Shown: in pieces, positions 1-6,994 of the stretch
Layout: each line of letters begins with the position of its first letter
Numbering within the stretch: the first letter of the stretch is position 1
DNA from: Scatosoma sp045643825
GTDB taxonomy: Bacteria; Bacillota; Clostridia; Christensenellales; Borkfalkiaceae
Length of the DNA: 24,792 bases
NCBI GenBank assembly: GCA_045643825.1
Contig: JAZRFV010000066.1
Coordinates: 1-24,792, forward strand
Direction: 5' to 3'
The notes under the pieces: generated by a model
What the model was told of the DNA's origin: nothing
The model's database searches: none
Seen by the model: the letters and a program-made list of their open reading frames with translations, nothing else
Program-made: the position numbers and the translations under genes

Positions 1-481
1 CGTTATCATCGGTCACAGCGAACGTCGTCAATACTTCGGTGAAACGGATGAAACGGTAAACAAGAGAACGTTGACCGCACTTGCAAACAACATCACCCCC
101 ATCGTTTGCATCGGCGAATCCTTGGAAGAAAGAGAAACGGGTAAGACGGAAGAAGTTCTTGCAACGCAAATCCACGAAGGTTTGAAGAACATCAAAGACA
201 TCACGAAGATTGTTATCGCTTACGAACCTGTATGGGCTATCGGTACCGGTAAAACCGCTACCGCTGAACAAGCAAACGAAACCATCGCCTTCATCCGTAA
301 GACGGTTGGCGAAATGTTCTGCCCCAACTGTGCAGCAGCTCTTCGTATCCAATACGGCGGCAGCATGAACGCAGCAAACTGCAAAGAATTGATGGCTATG
401 CCCGAAATCGACGGCGGTCTTATCGGCGGGGCTTCTTTGAAGGCACCTGACTTTGCGGCTATCGTTAACTTCGACAAGTAA
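1..481 (+). CDS. tpiA: Triosephosphate isomerase, C-terminal part (5' end outside window)
   Basis: Interconverts dihydroxyacetone phosphate and glyceraldehyde 3-phosphate in cytosolic glycolysis. The open frame enters the window at base 2 with no upstream stop. It reads VIIGHSERRQYFGETD, the TIM block carrying the electrophilic histidine region, so the TTG at 71 is an internal codon and not a start. AYEPVWAIGTGKTAT contains the catalytic glutamate. IQYGGSMN and GGLIGGASL are the phosphate-binding loops at the C-terminal end of the barrel. The C-terminus is of normal length and ends in TAA at 479-481. About the first 90 residues are missing at the window edge. gpmI follows on the same strand, as is usual in Firmicutes glycolytic clusters. 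Identification is secure from motifs. Confidence 0.97.
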   Translation, partial: VIIGHSERRQYFGETDETVNKRTLTALANNITPIVCIGESLEERETGKTEEVLATQIHEGLKNIKDITKIVIAYEPVWAIGTGKTATAEQANETIAFIRKTVGEMFCPNCAAALRIQYGGSMNAANCKELMAMPEIDGGLIGGASLKAPDFAAIVNFDK

Positions 482-499
482 TTTTTATTGAACGAATCT

Positions 500-550
500 T
501 GGGGGACAGGTGCATTCAACGCATACCTGCCCCCACCATTTTGTTTTTTG
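500..550 (+). terminator. Terminator-like hairpin downstream of tpiA
   Basis: An imperfect inverted repeat, GGGGGACAGGTGC (501-513) against GCATACCTGCCCCC (521-534), is followed by a T-rich run at 539-549. A second small hairpin, GGGAG/CTCCC, lies at 550-565. It could end the tpiA transcript. The right arm is also the dispersed repeat described at 515-534, so the hairpin may be a mobile-repeat remnant doing terminator duty. Confidence 0.5.
515..534 (+). repeat. Dispersed short repeat, copy 1
   Basis: The sequence TTCAACGCATACCTGCCCCC is repeated exactly over all 20 bases at 9267-9286. Fifteen bases of it occur in inverse orientation at 5078-5092. Here it lies between genes and forms the right arm of the hairpin after tpiA. 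Three exact matches of at least 15 bp within 25 kb are not expected by chance. Confidence 0.75.
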
Positions 551-581
551 GGAGCAGTTACTCCCCCTTACAACAATTATA

Positions 582-707
582 TCTGCAATGCAGAGATGCA
601 AGCAAGACAAGACGCGCGAGGCTTTTTGACGGGAGCGTACATAGACGTACGTGAGCGAGAAAAACGCAGCGCAACGAAGTATGGCGACGCATACATGCGT
701 TGCATTA
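582..707. repeat. 126-bp element, tandem copy 1
   Basis: This is the first of two direct copies (582-707 and 712-837; period 130 bp, separated by GATG). They differ at two positions only: T/C at 626/756 and G/A at 634/764. Each unit begins CTGCAATGCAG, a short palindrome. It has internal dyads CGTAC...GTACG and ACGCAT-AC-ATGCGT and ends TGCATTA, so its ends carry a short inverted AATGCA/TGCATT. Both strands happen to be open, but the peptides resemble nothing I recognise. It looks like a non-coding MITE-like or structured intergenic repeat. The spacer from 482 to 848 otherwise holds only the tpiA terminator hairpin and the gpmI ribosome binding site. Confidence 0.85.
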
Positions 708-711
708 GATG

Positions 712-837
712 TCTGCAATGCAGAGATGCAAGCAAGACAAGACGCGCGAGGCTTTTCGACGGGAACGTACATAGACGTACGTGAGCGAGAAAAACGCAGC
801 GCAACGAAGTATGGCGACGCATACATGCGTTGCATTA
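712..837. repeat. 126-bp element, tandem copy 2
   Basis: The second copy of the element at 582-707, about 98% identical by eye. Its last base is the first base of the gpmI Shine-Dalgarno region (AAAGGAG, 837-843), so insertion or duplication has run right up to the translation signal. The duplication pushes any native gpmI promoter away from the gene. I see no convincing -35/-10 pair in either copy. Confidence 0.85.
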
Positions 838-848
838 AAGGAGTTATT

Positions 849-2420
849 ATGAAAAAACCTTACGCTATTATCATCATGGACGGTTACGGCATCAACCCCT
901 CCGCAAACGGTAACGCTATCGTTGCGGACGGCAGTAAATACGTAAACGAATTGCAAAAAAATTACCCCTCCGCACAGCTTGGTGCAAGCGGTATGTCCGT
1001 AGGTCTTCCCGACGGTCAAATGGGGAACAGCGAGGTTGGTCACCTCAACATCGGTGCAGGTCGCATCGTTTACCAAGACCTTACGAAAATCACGAAAGAT
1101 ATCCGCAATGGTGAATTCTTCAAGAACGCTGAATTGCTTCGCGCTATGCGTACCGCAAAAGAAAACGGCAAGAAGCTTCACCTCTACGGTTTGGTTTCCA
1201 CGGGTGGCGTACACAGCCACACCGAACACCTTTATGCTTTGATCGAAATGGCAAAGATGGAAGGCTTGGACAACGTTTACGTACACGCCTTCACGGATGG
1301 CCGTGACGTTGCACCTACCTCGGGTGCGGATTTCCTCAAGGGCTTGCAGGATAAGATGAACGAGCTCAACTTCGGTAAGATCGCTTCCGTTGCAGGTAGA
1401 TACTACGCAATGGACCGTGACAACAACTGGGATAGAGAAGAAAAAGCATACGATATGCTCACCCTTGGTACGGGCGTACAATTTGAAGGTACTGCGGAAG
1501 AAGCAGCAAAGGCTTCCTACGAAAACGGCGTTACCGACGAGTTCATCCTCCCCACCAACCTCACCGAAAACGGTCAACCCGTTGCTTTGATTGGTAAGGG
1601 CGACAGCATTATTTGCTTCAACTTCCGTCCCGACAGAGCAAGACAGGTTTCGAGAATGTTCTCGCAAGAAGCATTCCCCTTCGTGGATGCAAAAACGGGT
1701 GCAACCCTTGGCTTTGAACGTAAAACGGGCTTCCTTGCCCCCACCTACGTTGGCTTTGCGGTATACGATTCCTCGTTTGAAAACGTTGGCGTGGCGTTCC
1801 CTCCCGACGAAATCACCAACACCTTGCCTCAATACATCGCTTCCCTTGGTTTGCAACAGCTCCACATTGCAGAAACGGAAAAATACGCGCACGTAACCTT
1901 CTTCTTCAATGCGAAGTTGGACACGCCCGTTGAAGGCGAAACCCGTATCGTTATCCCTTCCCCGAAGGTTGCAACCTACGATATGCAACCTGAAATGAGT
2001 GCTTACCCCGTAACCGAAAAGGTTTTGGAAGAGCTTGACAAGGGTATCTACGACGTCGTAATTTTGAACTTTGCAAACTGCGACATGGTAGGTCATACGG
2101 GCGTTATGGAAGCGGCTGTAAAAGCAGTTCACACCGTAGACGAATGCGTGAAGAAGGTAACGGACAAAATCCTTGCAATGGGCGGCAGTGCATTGGTAAC
2201 GGCTGACCACGGCAACGCTGACCAAATGATTGCAGACGACGGCGTTGGTGCATTCACACAGCACACCACCTTCCCCGTACCAGTTATCCTCGTTTCCGAA
2301 GAATACAAGAACGTTACCCTTCGTGAAGACGGCGTTTTGGCTGACCTTGCCCCCACGCTTTTGGATATGATGAAGCTTGAACAACCCAAGGAAATGACGG
2401 GTAAAACTTTGATTAAGTAA
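849..2420 (+). CDS. gpmI: 2,3-bisphosphoglycerate-independent phosphoglycerate mutase
   Basis: Converts 3-phosphoglycerate to 2-phosphoglycerate in glycolysis, through a phosphoserine intermediate and two Mn2+ ions. The product is 523 aa, close to the usual 510-520. The N-terminal metal motif is MDGYGINP, and the nucleophile serine lies in GNSEVGHLNIGAGR at about residue 61. Substrate-binding blocks are VSTGGVHSH, DGRDVAPTSG, GRYYAMDRDNNWDR and NFRPDRAR. The C-terminal metal motifs are NFANCDMVGHTG and TADHGNADQM at about residue 452. The start is ATG 849, five bases after AAAGGAG (837-843). The same frame stays open back to 651, but that extension is translated repeat and is rejected. It lies downstream of tpiA, with the tandem repeat between them. 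Confidence 0.97.
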   Translation: MKKPYAIIIMDGYGINPSANGNAIVADGSKYVNELQKNYPSAQLGASGMSVGLPDGQMGNSEVGHLNIGAGRIVYQDLTKITKDIRNGEFFKNAELLRAMRTAKENGKKLHLYGLVSTGGVHSHTEHLYALIEMAKMEGLDNVYVHAFTDGRDVAPTSGADFLKGLQDKMNELNFGKIASVAGRYYAMDRDNNWDREEKAYDMLTLGTGVQFEGTAEEAAKASYENGVTDEFILPTNLTENGQPVALIGKGDSIICFNFRPDRARQVSRMFSQEAFPFVDAKTGATLGFERKTGFLAPTYVGFAVYDSSFENVGVAFPPDEITNTLPQYIASLGLQQLHIAETEKYAHVTFFFNAKLDTPVEGETRIVIPSPKVATYDMQPEMSAYPVTEKVLEELDKGIYDVVILNFANCDMVGHTGVMEAAVKAVHTVDECVKKVTDKILAMGGSALVTADHGNADQMIADDGVGAFTQHTTFPVPVILVSEEYKNVTLREDGVLADLAPTLLDMMKLEQPKEMTGKTLIK

Positions 2421-2469
2421 TTGCATACGCGGGAAAAGTAAAATTTTTCAAAAATACTCGCAAAAACAG

Positions 2470-2498
2470 TTGCGATATTTATTTAAGTATGCTATAAT
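2470..2498 (+). promoter_or_regulatory. Sigma-A-type promoter for secG
   Basis: TTGCGA (2470-2475), a 17-bp spacer and TATAAT (2493-2498), with an extended -10 TGC just before it. The -35 is one arm of a 6-bp inverted repeat, TCGCAA (2458-2463)/TTGCGA (2470-2475), which could be an operator. The leader carries a small hairpin, GGCGA (2519-2523)/TCGCC (2532-2536). Confidence 0.75.
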
Positions 2499-2563
2499 CA
2501 ACTAGTAATTTTAGTGATGGCGAGTATTTTTTCGCCAACCAAAGAAAACAAGAGGACTTCATT

Positions 2564-2887
2564 ATGTTGAATTTGATGAATTTATTGGTATCCGAAATCC
2601 CTTTCGCTAGCCCTGCACACGAAACCGTGCACATGGTGCTCAGCGTTGCAATGATTATTTTGATGGCTATCTCCGCTGTGACGGCTGTCATCCTTGTTTT
2701 GCTTCAACCGAGCAACTCGTCCGGTATCGACGCGTTGGGCGGTTCCAGCGAAACCTTCTTCGGTAAGAACAAAGGTAAGTCTATCGAAGCAAAAATGAAA
2801 AAATGGACCTGGATCTGCCTTGCAATCCTTATCGTTTTTGCTATTGCTTTCTACGTTCTTCAAATCGAAGCTCTTTGGGTAGCTTAA
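2564..2887 (+). CDS. secG: Preprotein translocase subunit SecG
   Basis: A small membrane subunit of the SecYEG channel that assists SecA-driven export. The product is 107 aa. The first membrane helix spans about residues 28-48 and ends in the family signature LVLLQPSNSSG. A glycine-rich cytoplasmic loop, GIDALGGSSETFFGKNKGK, follows, then a second helix at about residues 84-103. The start is ATG 2564 with AGAGGA at 2551-2556. The N-terminus before the first helix is about 15 residues longer than in typical SecG and may be extracytoplasmic. The gene has its own strong promoter and a terminator, and it lies directly upstream of rnr and smpB, the conserved Firmicutes order. Confidence 0.95.
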   Translation: MLNLMNLLVSEIPFASPAHETVHMVLSVAMIILMAISAVTAVILVLLQPSNSSGIDALGGSSETFFGKNKGKSIEAKMKKWTWICLAILIVFAIAFYVLQIEALWVA

Positions 2888-2904
2888 GAGCACATACGTT
2901 CACT

Positions 2905-2937
2905 ACGGCGGCTTTGTTTTTAGCCGCCGTTTTTATT
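2905..2937 (+). terminator. Rho-independent terminator after secG
   Basis: A perfect 9-bp stem, ACGGCGGCT (2905-2913)/AGCCGCCGT (2922-2930), with an 8-base loop, followed by TTTTATTT. It separates secG from rnr, so rnr probably depends on readthrough or on a promoter I cannot see in the short gap. Confidence 0.9.
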
Positions 2938-2972
2938 TCCAAGTTTATTCCCTATGAAAGGAGGTGAGTGCA

Positions 2973-5069
2973 TTGAACGCGAAAGAATCCCTTTTGTCCG
3001 CTTTTCAAGACGGCACACTTGCAGGAAAGACCTCGCAAGAAATTTTAAAAATTTTACAAATCCCCTATCGTGAGAAAAATCGTCTTTTCGACCTTTTAAA
3101 TACGCTCTGCGACGAAGGCTCTATTTTTAAAAATGAAGGGGGCAGGTACGGAACGATTGAGCAATTGGGCCTTATCAAGGGCACCCTTGTCGGCAACGAA
3201 CGCGGCTTTGCATTCCTCGTCCCTGAAGGGAAAGAGAAAAACGAAAACGATTACTTTATCCCCCATAAATCCTTACACGGTGCCCTGCACGGCGATACCG
3301 TATTGATGGAGCAATCTTTCGGAAGAAGCGATGATGAAGGCAGCGTGGTAAAAGTGCTCACCCGTGGTTATACAACCATCGTTGGCACCTTCCGTCGTGA
3401 CCGTCACGCAGGATATCTTTTCCCTGACGAAAAGCGTTTCGCAACGGAAATCTATATCCCCCTTTCCGCTTGTTCCCACATCAAAAACGGTGTAAAGGCG
3501 GTGGCAAAAATCACCGATTACCCTCACAATAAATGCCCAGGCGGTGAAATCATCGAGGTGCTTGGCGAGGAGGACGATTTCTTCGCGGAGGAGTTGTCCA
3601 TCATCCGTTCCTACGATTTACGAGAGGAATTCCCCCCGCGCGTGGAAAAGGAAGCCGTAAAGCAAGCGGCAAGACAAATCACCGAAGGCGACCTGCTTTC
3701 GAGACGGGATTTCCGTGATAAGCTGATTATCACCATTGACGGTGCGGACACCCGAGATATCGACGATGCCATTTCCTTGGAAAAGGTAGGCGAAGATTAT
3801 CTTCTCGGTGTGCATATTGCGGATGTAACCCATTACGTTGACTACCGCTCCCCCTTGGATATCGAGGCGTTGGATCGTGGCACGAGTGTGTATTTTCCCG
3901 ACCGAGTATTACCGATGCTCCCCCGTCCCCTTTCCAACGGCATTTGTTCCTTGAATGAAGGCGAGGATCGTTTAACCCTTTCCTGCCTTATGACCATCGA
4001 CAAAAAAGGTAACGTGAAGGATAGCGAGATTGTAGAAGGCGTTATCCGTTCCACCCGTAAAATGACCTACGACGAGGTAACGGAAATCCTCGATGGCAAT
4101 GAAGAAACCTGCAAAAAATACGAACTCGTCAAAGACATGGTATGCCTTTGTGGGGAATTGGCGCATATTTTACAAACGATGCGTGAGAAAAAGGGAAGCA
4201 TTTCTCTCGATGTAAAAGAAGCGAAGATTCTCTTTGAAAACGACGAAATCACCATCCCCAATTATGAGAGAGCATTCTCTCACCAAATCATTGAGGCGTT
4301 TATGGTACTCGCCAACGAAACGGTTGCGGAGTATATGGCATCCATCGAAGCCCCCTTCGTCTATCGTGTACACGAGAAACCGACGGAGGAAAAGGCAACC
4401 ACCTTCCGTGCCTTTGCGCAAACCTTGGGCTTAACAGCAAGGTTCTCCGCACAGGACGTAAGGCCCTACGATTATCAAAACCTTTTAAAATCCGCGGAGG
4501 GAATGCCCTCCTACTCGGTATTAAACCGTGTAATGTTACGCTCTATGCAAAAAGCCCGTTACGACGTAGAAAACCTGGGACATTTTGGTTTGGCAAGCAA
4601 GTGTTACTGCCATTTCACCTCCCCCATCCGACGTTACCCCGACCTTTGCATCCATCGTATCATCAAGCTCGTGATCAATGGCGGCTATCCCGAAGCGGTT
4701 GAGCGTTTCAGCGAATTCGTTTCCACCGCTGCAAAGCAATCGTCTATGCGTGAACGCCGTGCAACGGATGCGGAACGTGACGTAGACGATCTATATATGA
4801 CGATGTATATGAGCGAGCGTATCGGTGAAGTGTATGACGCCGTAATATCGGGCGTAACCGCCTTCGGATTGTTTGCGGAATTGCCCAACACCATCGAAGG
4901 GTTTATCCCCATCGAATCGTTATACGGCGAATTTTCCTACGATGCCGACCGTTTCCGCTTGGTTGGACGGACGGACACCTACACCATCGGCGAAAGCGTG
5001 CGTGTGAAGGTTACGGACGTAGATTTTTACCGTCGCAGGGCGGAATTTAGGCTATTGAAAAAGATTTAA
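2973..5069 (+). CDS. rnr: Ribonuclease R (RNB-family 3'-5' exoribonuclease)
   Basis: A processive, hydrolytic 3'-5' exoribonuclease that degrades structured RNA and takes part in tmRNA-linked mRNA decay. From TTG 2973 the product is 698 aa. An N-terminal winged helix covers about residues 1-60. Cold-shock/OB domains follow, including GFAFLVPEGKEKNENDYFIP. The RNB catalytic domain begins near residue 235, with the metal-binding aspartates in DGADTRDIDDAISL at about residues 252-266. The C-terminal S1 domain has YDAVISGVTAFGLFAEL. The basic tail seen in some homologues is absent. TTG 2973 is preferred because AAAGGAGGTG (2957-2966) lies 6-8 bases upstream. The alternative GTG at 2964 is inside that Shine-Dalgarno site. 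smpB follows, its functional partner. Confidence 0.95.
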   Translation: MNAKESLLSAFQDGTLAGKTSQEILKILQIPYREKNRLFDLLNTLCDEGSIFKNEGGRYGTIEQLGLIKGTLVGNERGFAFLVPEGKEKNENDYFIPHKSLHGALHGDTVLMEQSFGRSDDEGSVVKVLTRGYTTIVGTFRRDRHAGYLFPDEKRFATEIYIPLSACSHIKNGVKAVAKITDYPHNKCPGGEIIEVLGEEDDFFAEELSIIRSYDLREEFPPRVEKEAVKQAARQITEGDLLSRRDFRDKLIITIDGADTRDIDDAISLEKVGEDYLLGVHIADVTHYVDYRSPLDIEALDRGTSVYFPDRVLPMLPRPLSNGICSLNEGEDRLTLSCLMTIDKKGNVKDSEIVEGVIRSTRKMTYDEVTEILDGNEETCKKYELVKDMVCLCGELAHILQTMREKKGSISLDVKEAKILFENDEITIPNYERAFSHQIIEAFMVLANETVAEYMASIEAPFVYRVHEKPTEEKATTFRAFAQTLGLTARFSAQDVRPYDYQNLLKSAEGMPSYSVLNRVMLRSMQKARYDVENLGHFGLASKCYCHFTSPIRRYPDLCIHRIIKLVINGGYPEAVERFSEFVSTAAKQSSMRERRATDAERDVDDLYMTMYMSERIGEVYDAVISGVTAFGLFAELPNTIEGFIPIESLYGEFSYDADRFRLVGRTDTYTIGESVRVKVTDVDFYRRRAEFRLLKKI

Positions 5070-5077
5070 CCCCCACC

Positions 5078-5092
5078 CAGGTATGCGTTGAA
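5078..5092 (-). repeat. Dispersed short repeat, copy 3 (inverse)
   Basis: CAGGTATGCGTTGAA on the plus strand is the exact reverse complement of the first 15 bases of the repeat at 515-534 and 9267-9286. It lies in the 42-bp gap between the rnr stop and the smpB start. The C-rich flank of the other copies is not conserved: a C-run CCCCCACC precedes it here where the others would read G-rich. Confidence 0.65.
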
Positions 5093-5111
5093 CATAAAAA
5101 CGGAGTATATT

Positions 5112-5564
5112 ATGAAAATTATCACTACAAATAAAAGTGCCTCGTTTGAATATTTCATCGAGGAAAAATACGAGGCGGGTATCGTGTTAGAGGGCAACGA
5201 AATTAAGTCCCTTCGCGAAGGCAACGTCAATATGAACGACAGCTTTTGCTTCGTTAGAGGCAACGACGTTTCCGTAAAGAATATGCATATCGCCCTTTAT
5301 GATAAGTCGGATGCGTTCAGCACGAAGGAAACGAGAAGAGACAGAAAGTTGCTTCTTCACAAGTCGGAAATTGCAAAAATCGCAGGCAAAATCAATCGCC
5401 AAGGCTATACGCTCGTACCCTTAAAAATGTATTTTAAAGGCTCGCTCGTAAAGATGGAAATTGCGCTTTGCCGTGGTAAGCACACCTACGACAAGAAACA
5501 GGCGATCGCCGCGCGTGACGTGAAGCGTTCCACCGACCGTGAAATTAAAAACGCAGGCTTCTAA
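5112..5564 (+). CDS. smpB: SsrA-binding protein SmpB
   Basis: Binds tmRNA and delivers it to stalled ribosomes for trans-translation. The product is 150 aa, the normal size. Family motifs are YFIEEKYEAGIVLEGNEIKSLREG near the N-terminus (VLxGxEIKSLR), then LLLHKSEIAKIAGKINRQGYTLVPL in the OB-fold. The C-terminal GKHTYDKKQAIAARDVKR is the basic tail that enters the decoding site. The start is ATG 5112 with GGAG at 5102-5105; the in-frame TTG at 5088 lies in the dispersed repeat and is rejected. It follows rnr by 42 bp and is likely co-transcribed. An ssrA gene, often next to smpB, is not seen downstream. Confidence 0.96.
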   Translation: MKIITTNKSASFEYFIEEKYEAGIVLEGNEIKSLREGNVNMNDSFCFVRGNDVSVKNMHIALYDKSDAFSTKETRRDRKLLLHKSEIAKIAGKINRQGYTLVPLKMYFKGSLVKMEIALCRGKHTYDKKQAIAARDVKRSTDREIKNAGF

Positions 5565-5593
5565 CCCTACTTTCTACAAAAGCGAGGTATCCC

Positions 5594-6175
5594 ATGCCCT
5601 ATCTTGACAAAGAAAAATTGTATCGTGCGGTCGCCGATTATATCGAGGAAAACTTGATTGAGGAGATACTCGAGGTTGAAGAATGTTCTTACTGTATAGG
5701 TGATGAAGCTTTCTTTGAAAGAAGAGAGGCTGTGTTTTGCAAGAAACCGAGCGAGGAAATTTTACCCGCTACCGAGTATTGCTCCGCACCCTCACTTGGT
5801 CCTTCTCTTGTTGAAATGCTTGCACAAATGGACGATAGCTTCGCCGTTACCTTGTTAAAGCTTATCGATGCCAAGGGGATGACAGACGTGGAATGCTACA
5901 AAAAGGCCAACGTCAGCAAGCAAACCTGGTACAAAATCATGAACGAGGTAAACTACAAGCCAAGCAAAAACACCGTTCTTTCCTTTGCAATTGCGTTGGA
6001 GCTGTCTTTGGAGGAAACGAACCACCTGCTTGCGACCGTTGGCTTTACCCTTTCCAATAGCAGTAAATTCGATGTAATTATCGAATACTTCTTAATCAAT
6101 CAAGTATACGATATTTTCACTATCAACGAAGTTCTATTCCAATTCGATCAACCCTGCCTCGGCGTAGCCTTGTAA
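5594..6175 (+). CDS. HTH-domain protein, conserved Firmicutes family of unknown function
   Basis: A 193-aa protein with no signal peptide or membrane segment. The N-terminal third is acidic and has four cysteines (EECSYC, FCKKP, YC). The C-terminal half, about residues 78-190, has a helix-turn-helix-like block: MTDVECYKKANVSKQTWYKI, then KPSKNTVLSFAIALELSLEE, then HLLATVGFTLSNSSKFDVII and INEVLFQFDQP. From memory, this half belongs to a widespread Firmicutes family with motifs such as SSKFD and INEALF. That family is often found beside vWA, macro-domain or ADP-ribose-related genes, and a vWA gene follows here. Its role is not established; a DNA-binding regulator is an inference. The start is ATG 5594 with GAGG seven bases upstream. 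The 29-bp gap after smpB suggests read-through from rnr-smpB. Confidence 0.75.
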   Translation: MPYLDKEKLYRAVADYIEENLIEEILEVEECSYCIGDEAFFERREAVFCKKPSEEILPATEYCSAPSLGPSLVEMLAQMDDSFAVTLLKLIDAKGMTDVECYKKANVSKQTWYKIMNEVNYKPSKNTVLSFAIALELSLEETNHLLATVGFTLSNSSKFDVIIEYFLINQVYDIFTINEVLFQFDQPCLGVAL

Positions 6176-6187
6176 AAAAATTTAACA

Positions 6188-6262
6188 GTCAATCAACGAT
6201 TGACCAAACCAATTAAAAAATAAATTATAATGTAGCCACAGTCGAAAGATTGCGACTACATT
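6188..6262 (+). promoter_or_regulatory. Promoter-leader region of the vWA gene with three dyads
   Basis: A perfect 7-bp inverted repeat, GTCAATC-AAC-GATTGAC (6188-6204), overlaps a candidate -35, TTGACC (6200-6205). TATAAT is at 6226-6231, giving a long 20-bp spacer, so the promoter is tentative. In the leader, AATGTAG (6229-6235)/CTACATT (6256-6262) and the alternative AGTCG (6240-6244)/CGACT (6253-6257) cannot form fully together. A T-rich run, TTTTATTTTT, follows up to the ribosome binding site. This has the shape of an operator plus an attenuator, but that is inference. Confidence 0.45.
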
Positions 6263-6282
6263 TTATTTTTAGGAGGTTTCAT

Positions 6283-6957
6283 ATGGAACAGGAAATCACG
6301 ACGGATTGTAAGAAGGTTCAGGAGAATAACACGACGGAGTTGGTGTTCATTTTAGACAAAAGTGGCTCTATGTCGGGGATGGAAGGAGATACCATCGGCG
6401 GTTTTAACTCTATGCTTGAAAAGCAAAAGGCACAGGAAGGTGAGGTGTTCGTTACCACCATTCTCTTTGCGAACCATACGGAAACCCTGCACGATAGACT
6501 CCCCTTGCAAGAGGTAAAGCCCTTGACGAGGGCGGATTATCAGGTGGGTGGTTGCACCGCCCTTTTGGATGCGATTGGCGAGGCGGTAGAACGTATTACC
6601 ACCATCCATAAATACGCACGAAAGGAGGATATCCCCCAGCATACGATGTTCGTCATCACCACCGATGGCATGGAAAATGCCAGCAAGAGCTTTACAAACG
6701 ACCAAGTTAAAGCCCTTATCAAAGCCAAAGAGGAATTGGGGTGGGAGTTCTTGTTCCTTGCGGCGAATATTGATGCGGAGGCTACCGCTGAAAGCATCGG
6801 CATTAAGAGAGACCATGCGGTAAATTACTGCGTAGAAGAGGATACCGTAGCTCTTTATGAAGGAGTTTGCGAGGCCATTTCCTACCTTAGAGACGACGGC
6901 GACGAGGAAGGCTGCCTTTGTGCGAAGGTTACGAATAGATTAAAAAGACGCAAATAA
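6283..6957 (+). CDS. von Willebrand factor A (vWA) domain protein
   Basis: A 224-aa cytosolic protein consisting mostly of one vWA domain. The MIDAS metal site is complete: DKSGS (D25, S27, S29), T92 in GGCTALLD, and D128 in ITTDGMENAS. Proteins of this type bind partner proteins through a divalent metal; the closest general resemblance is to the short bacterial vWA proteins of TerY type. There is no signal peptide, membrane helix or attached enzyme domain. The C-terminus is cysteine-containing and basic (GCLCAKVTNRLKRRK). The start is ATG 6283 with AGGAGG at 6271-6276; the in-frame TTG at 6250 is upstream of the Shine-Dalgarno site and rejected. It lies 107 bp after the HTH gene and ends in a strong terminator. 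Confidence 0.85.
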   Translation: MEQEITTDCKKVQENNTTELVFILDKSGSMSGMEGDTIGGFNSMLEKQKAQEGEVFVTTILFANHTETLHDRLPLQEVKPLTRADYQVGGCTALLDAIGEAVERITTIHKYARKEDIPQHTMFVITTDGMENASKSFTNDQVKALIKAKEELGWEFLFLAANIDAEATAESIGIKRDHAVNYCVEEDTVALYEGVCEAISYLRDDGDEEGCLCAKVTNRLKRRK

Positions 6958-6961
6958 TGAT

Positions 6962-6994
6962 AAGGGGTATCCAGATTGGATACCCCTTGTTTTA
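6962..6994. terminator. Terminator between the vWA gene (+) and the nitrilase-like gene (-)
   Basis: A perfect 12-bp stem, AAGGGGTATCCA (6962-6973)/TGGATACCCCTT (6977-6988), with a 3-base loop, then GTTTTA on the plus strand. It starts 4 bases after the vWA stop and ends 3 bases before the nitrilase-like stop, so it probably serves both convergent genes. Confidence 0.88.

Noticed and set aside
485..835. Several 60-116 aa frames inside the tandem repeat on both strands
   Set aside because: They duplicate each other with the repeat, lack ribosome binding sites and exist only because the repeat has few stops. They are non-coding repeat sequence.
582..837. CRISPR-like array
   Set aside because: There are only two long units with a 4-bp spacer; there are no short repeats with unique spacers and no cas genes.
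651..848. N-terminal extension of gpmI
   Set aside because: The extension is translated repeat. ATG 849 has a well-spaced AAAGGAG and gives the family N-terminus.
705..2426. 573-codon open frame on the minus strand opposite gpmI
   Set aside because: It is a codon-bias shadow: gpmI rarely uses codons whose complement is a stop. The translated product has no recognisable motif and no ribosome binding site, and it runs into the repeat.
2437..2460. Terminator after gpmI
   Set aside because: Only an AT-rich dyad, ATTTTT-C-AAAAAT, is present, with no GC stem. A terminator cannot be supported here.
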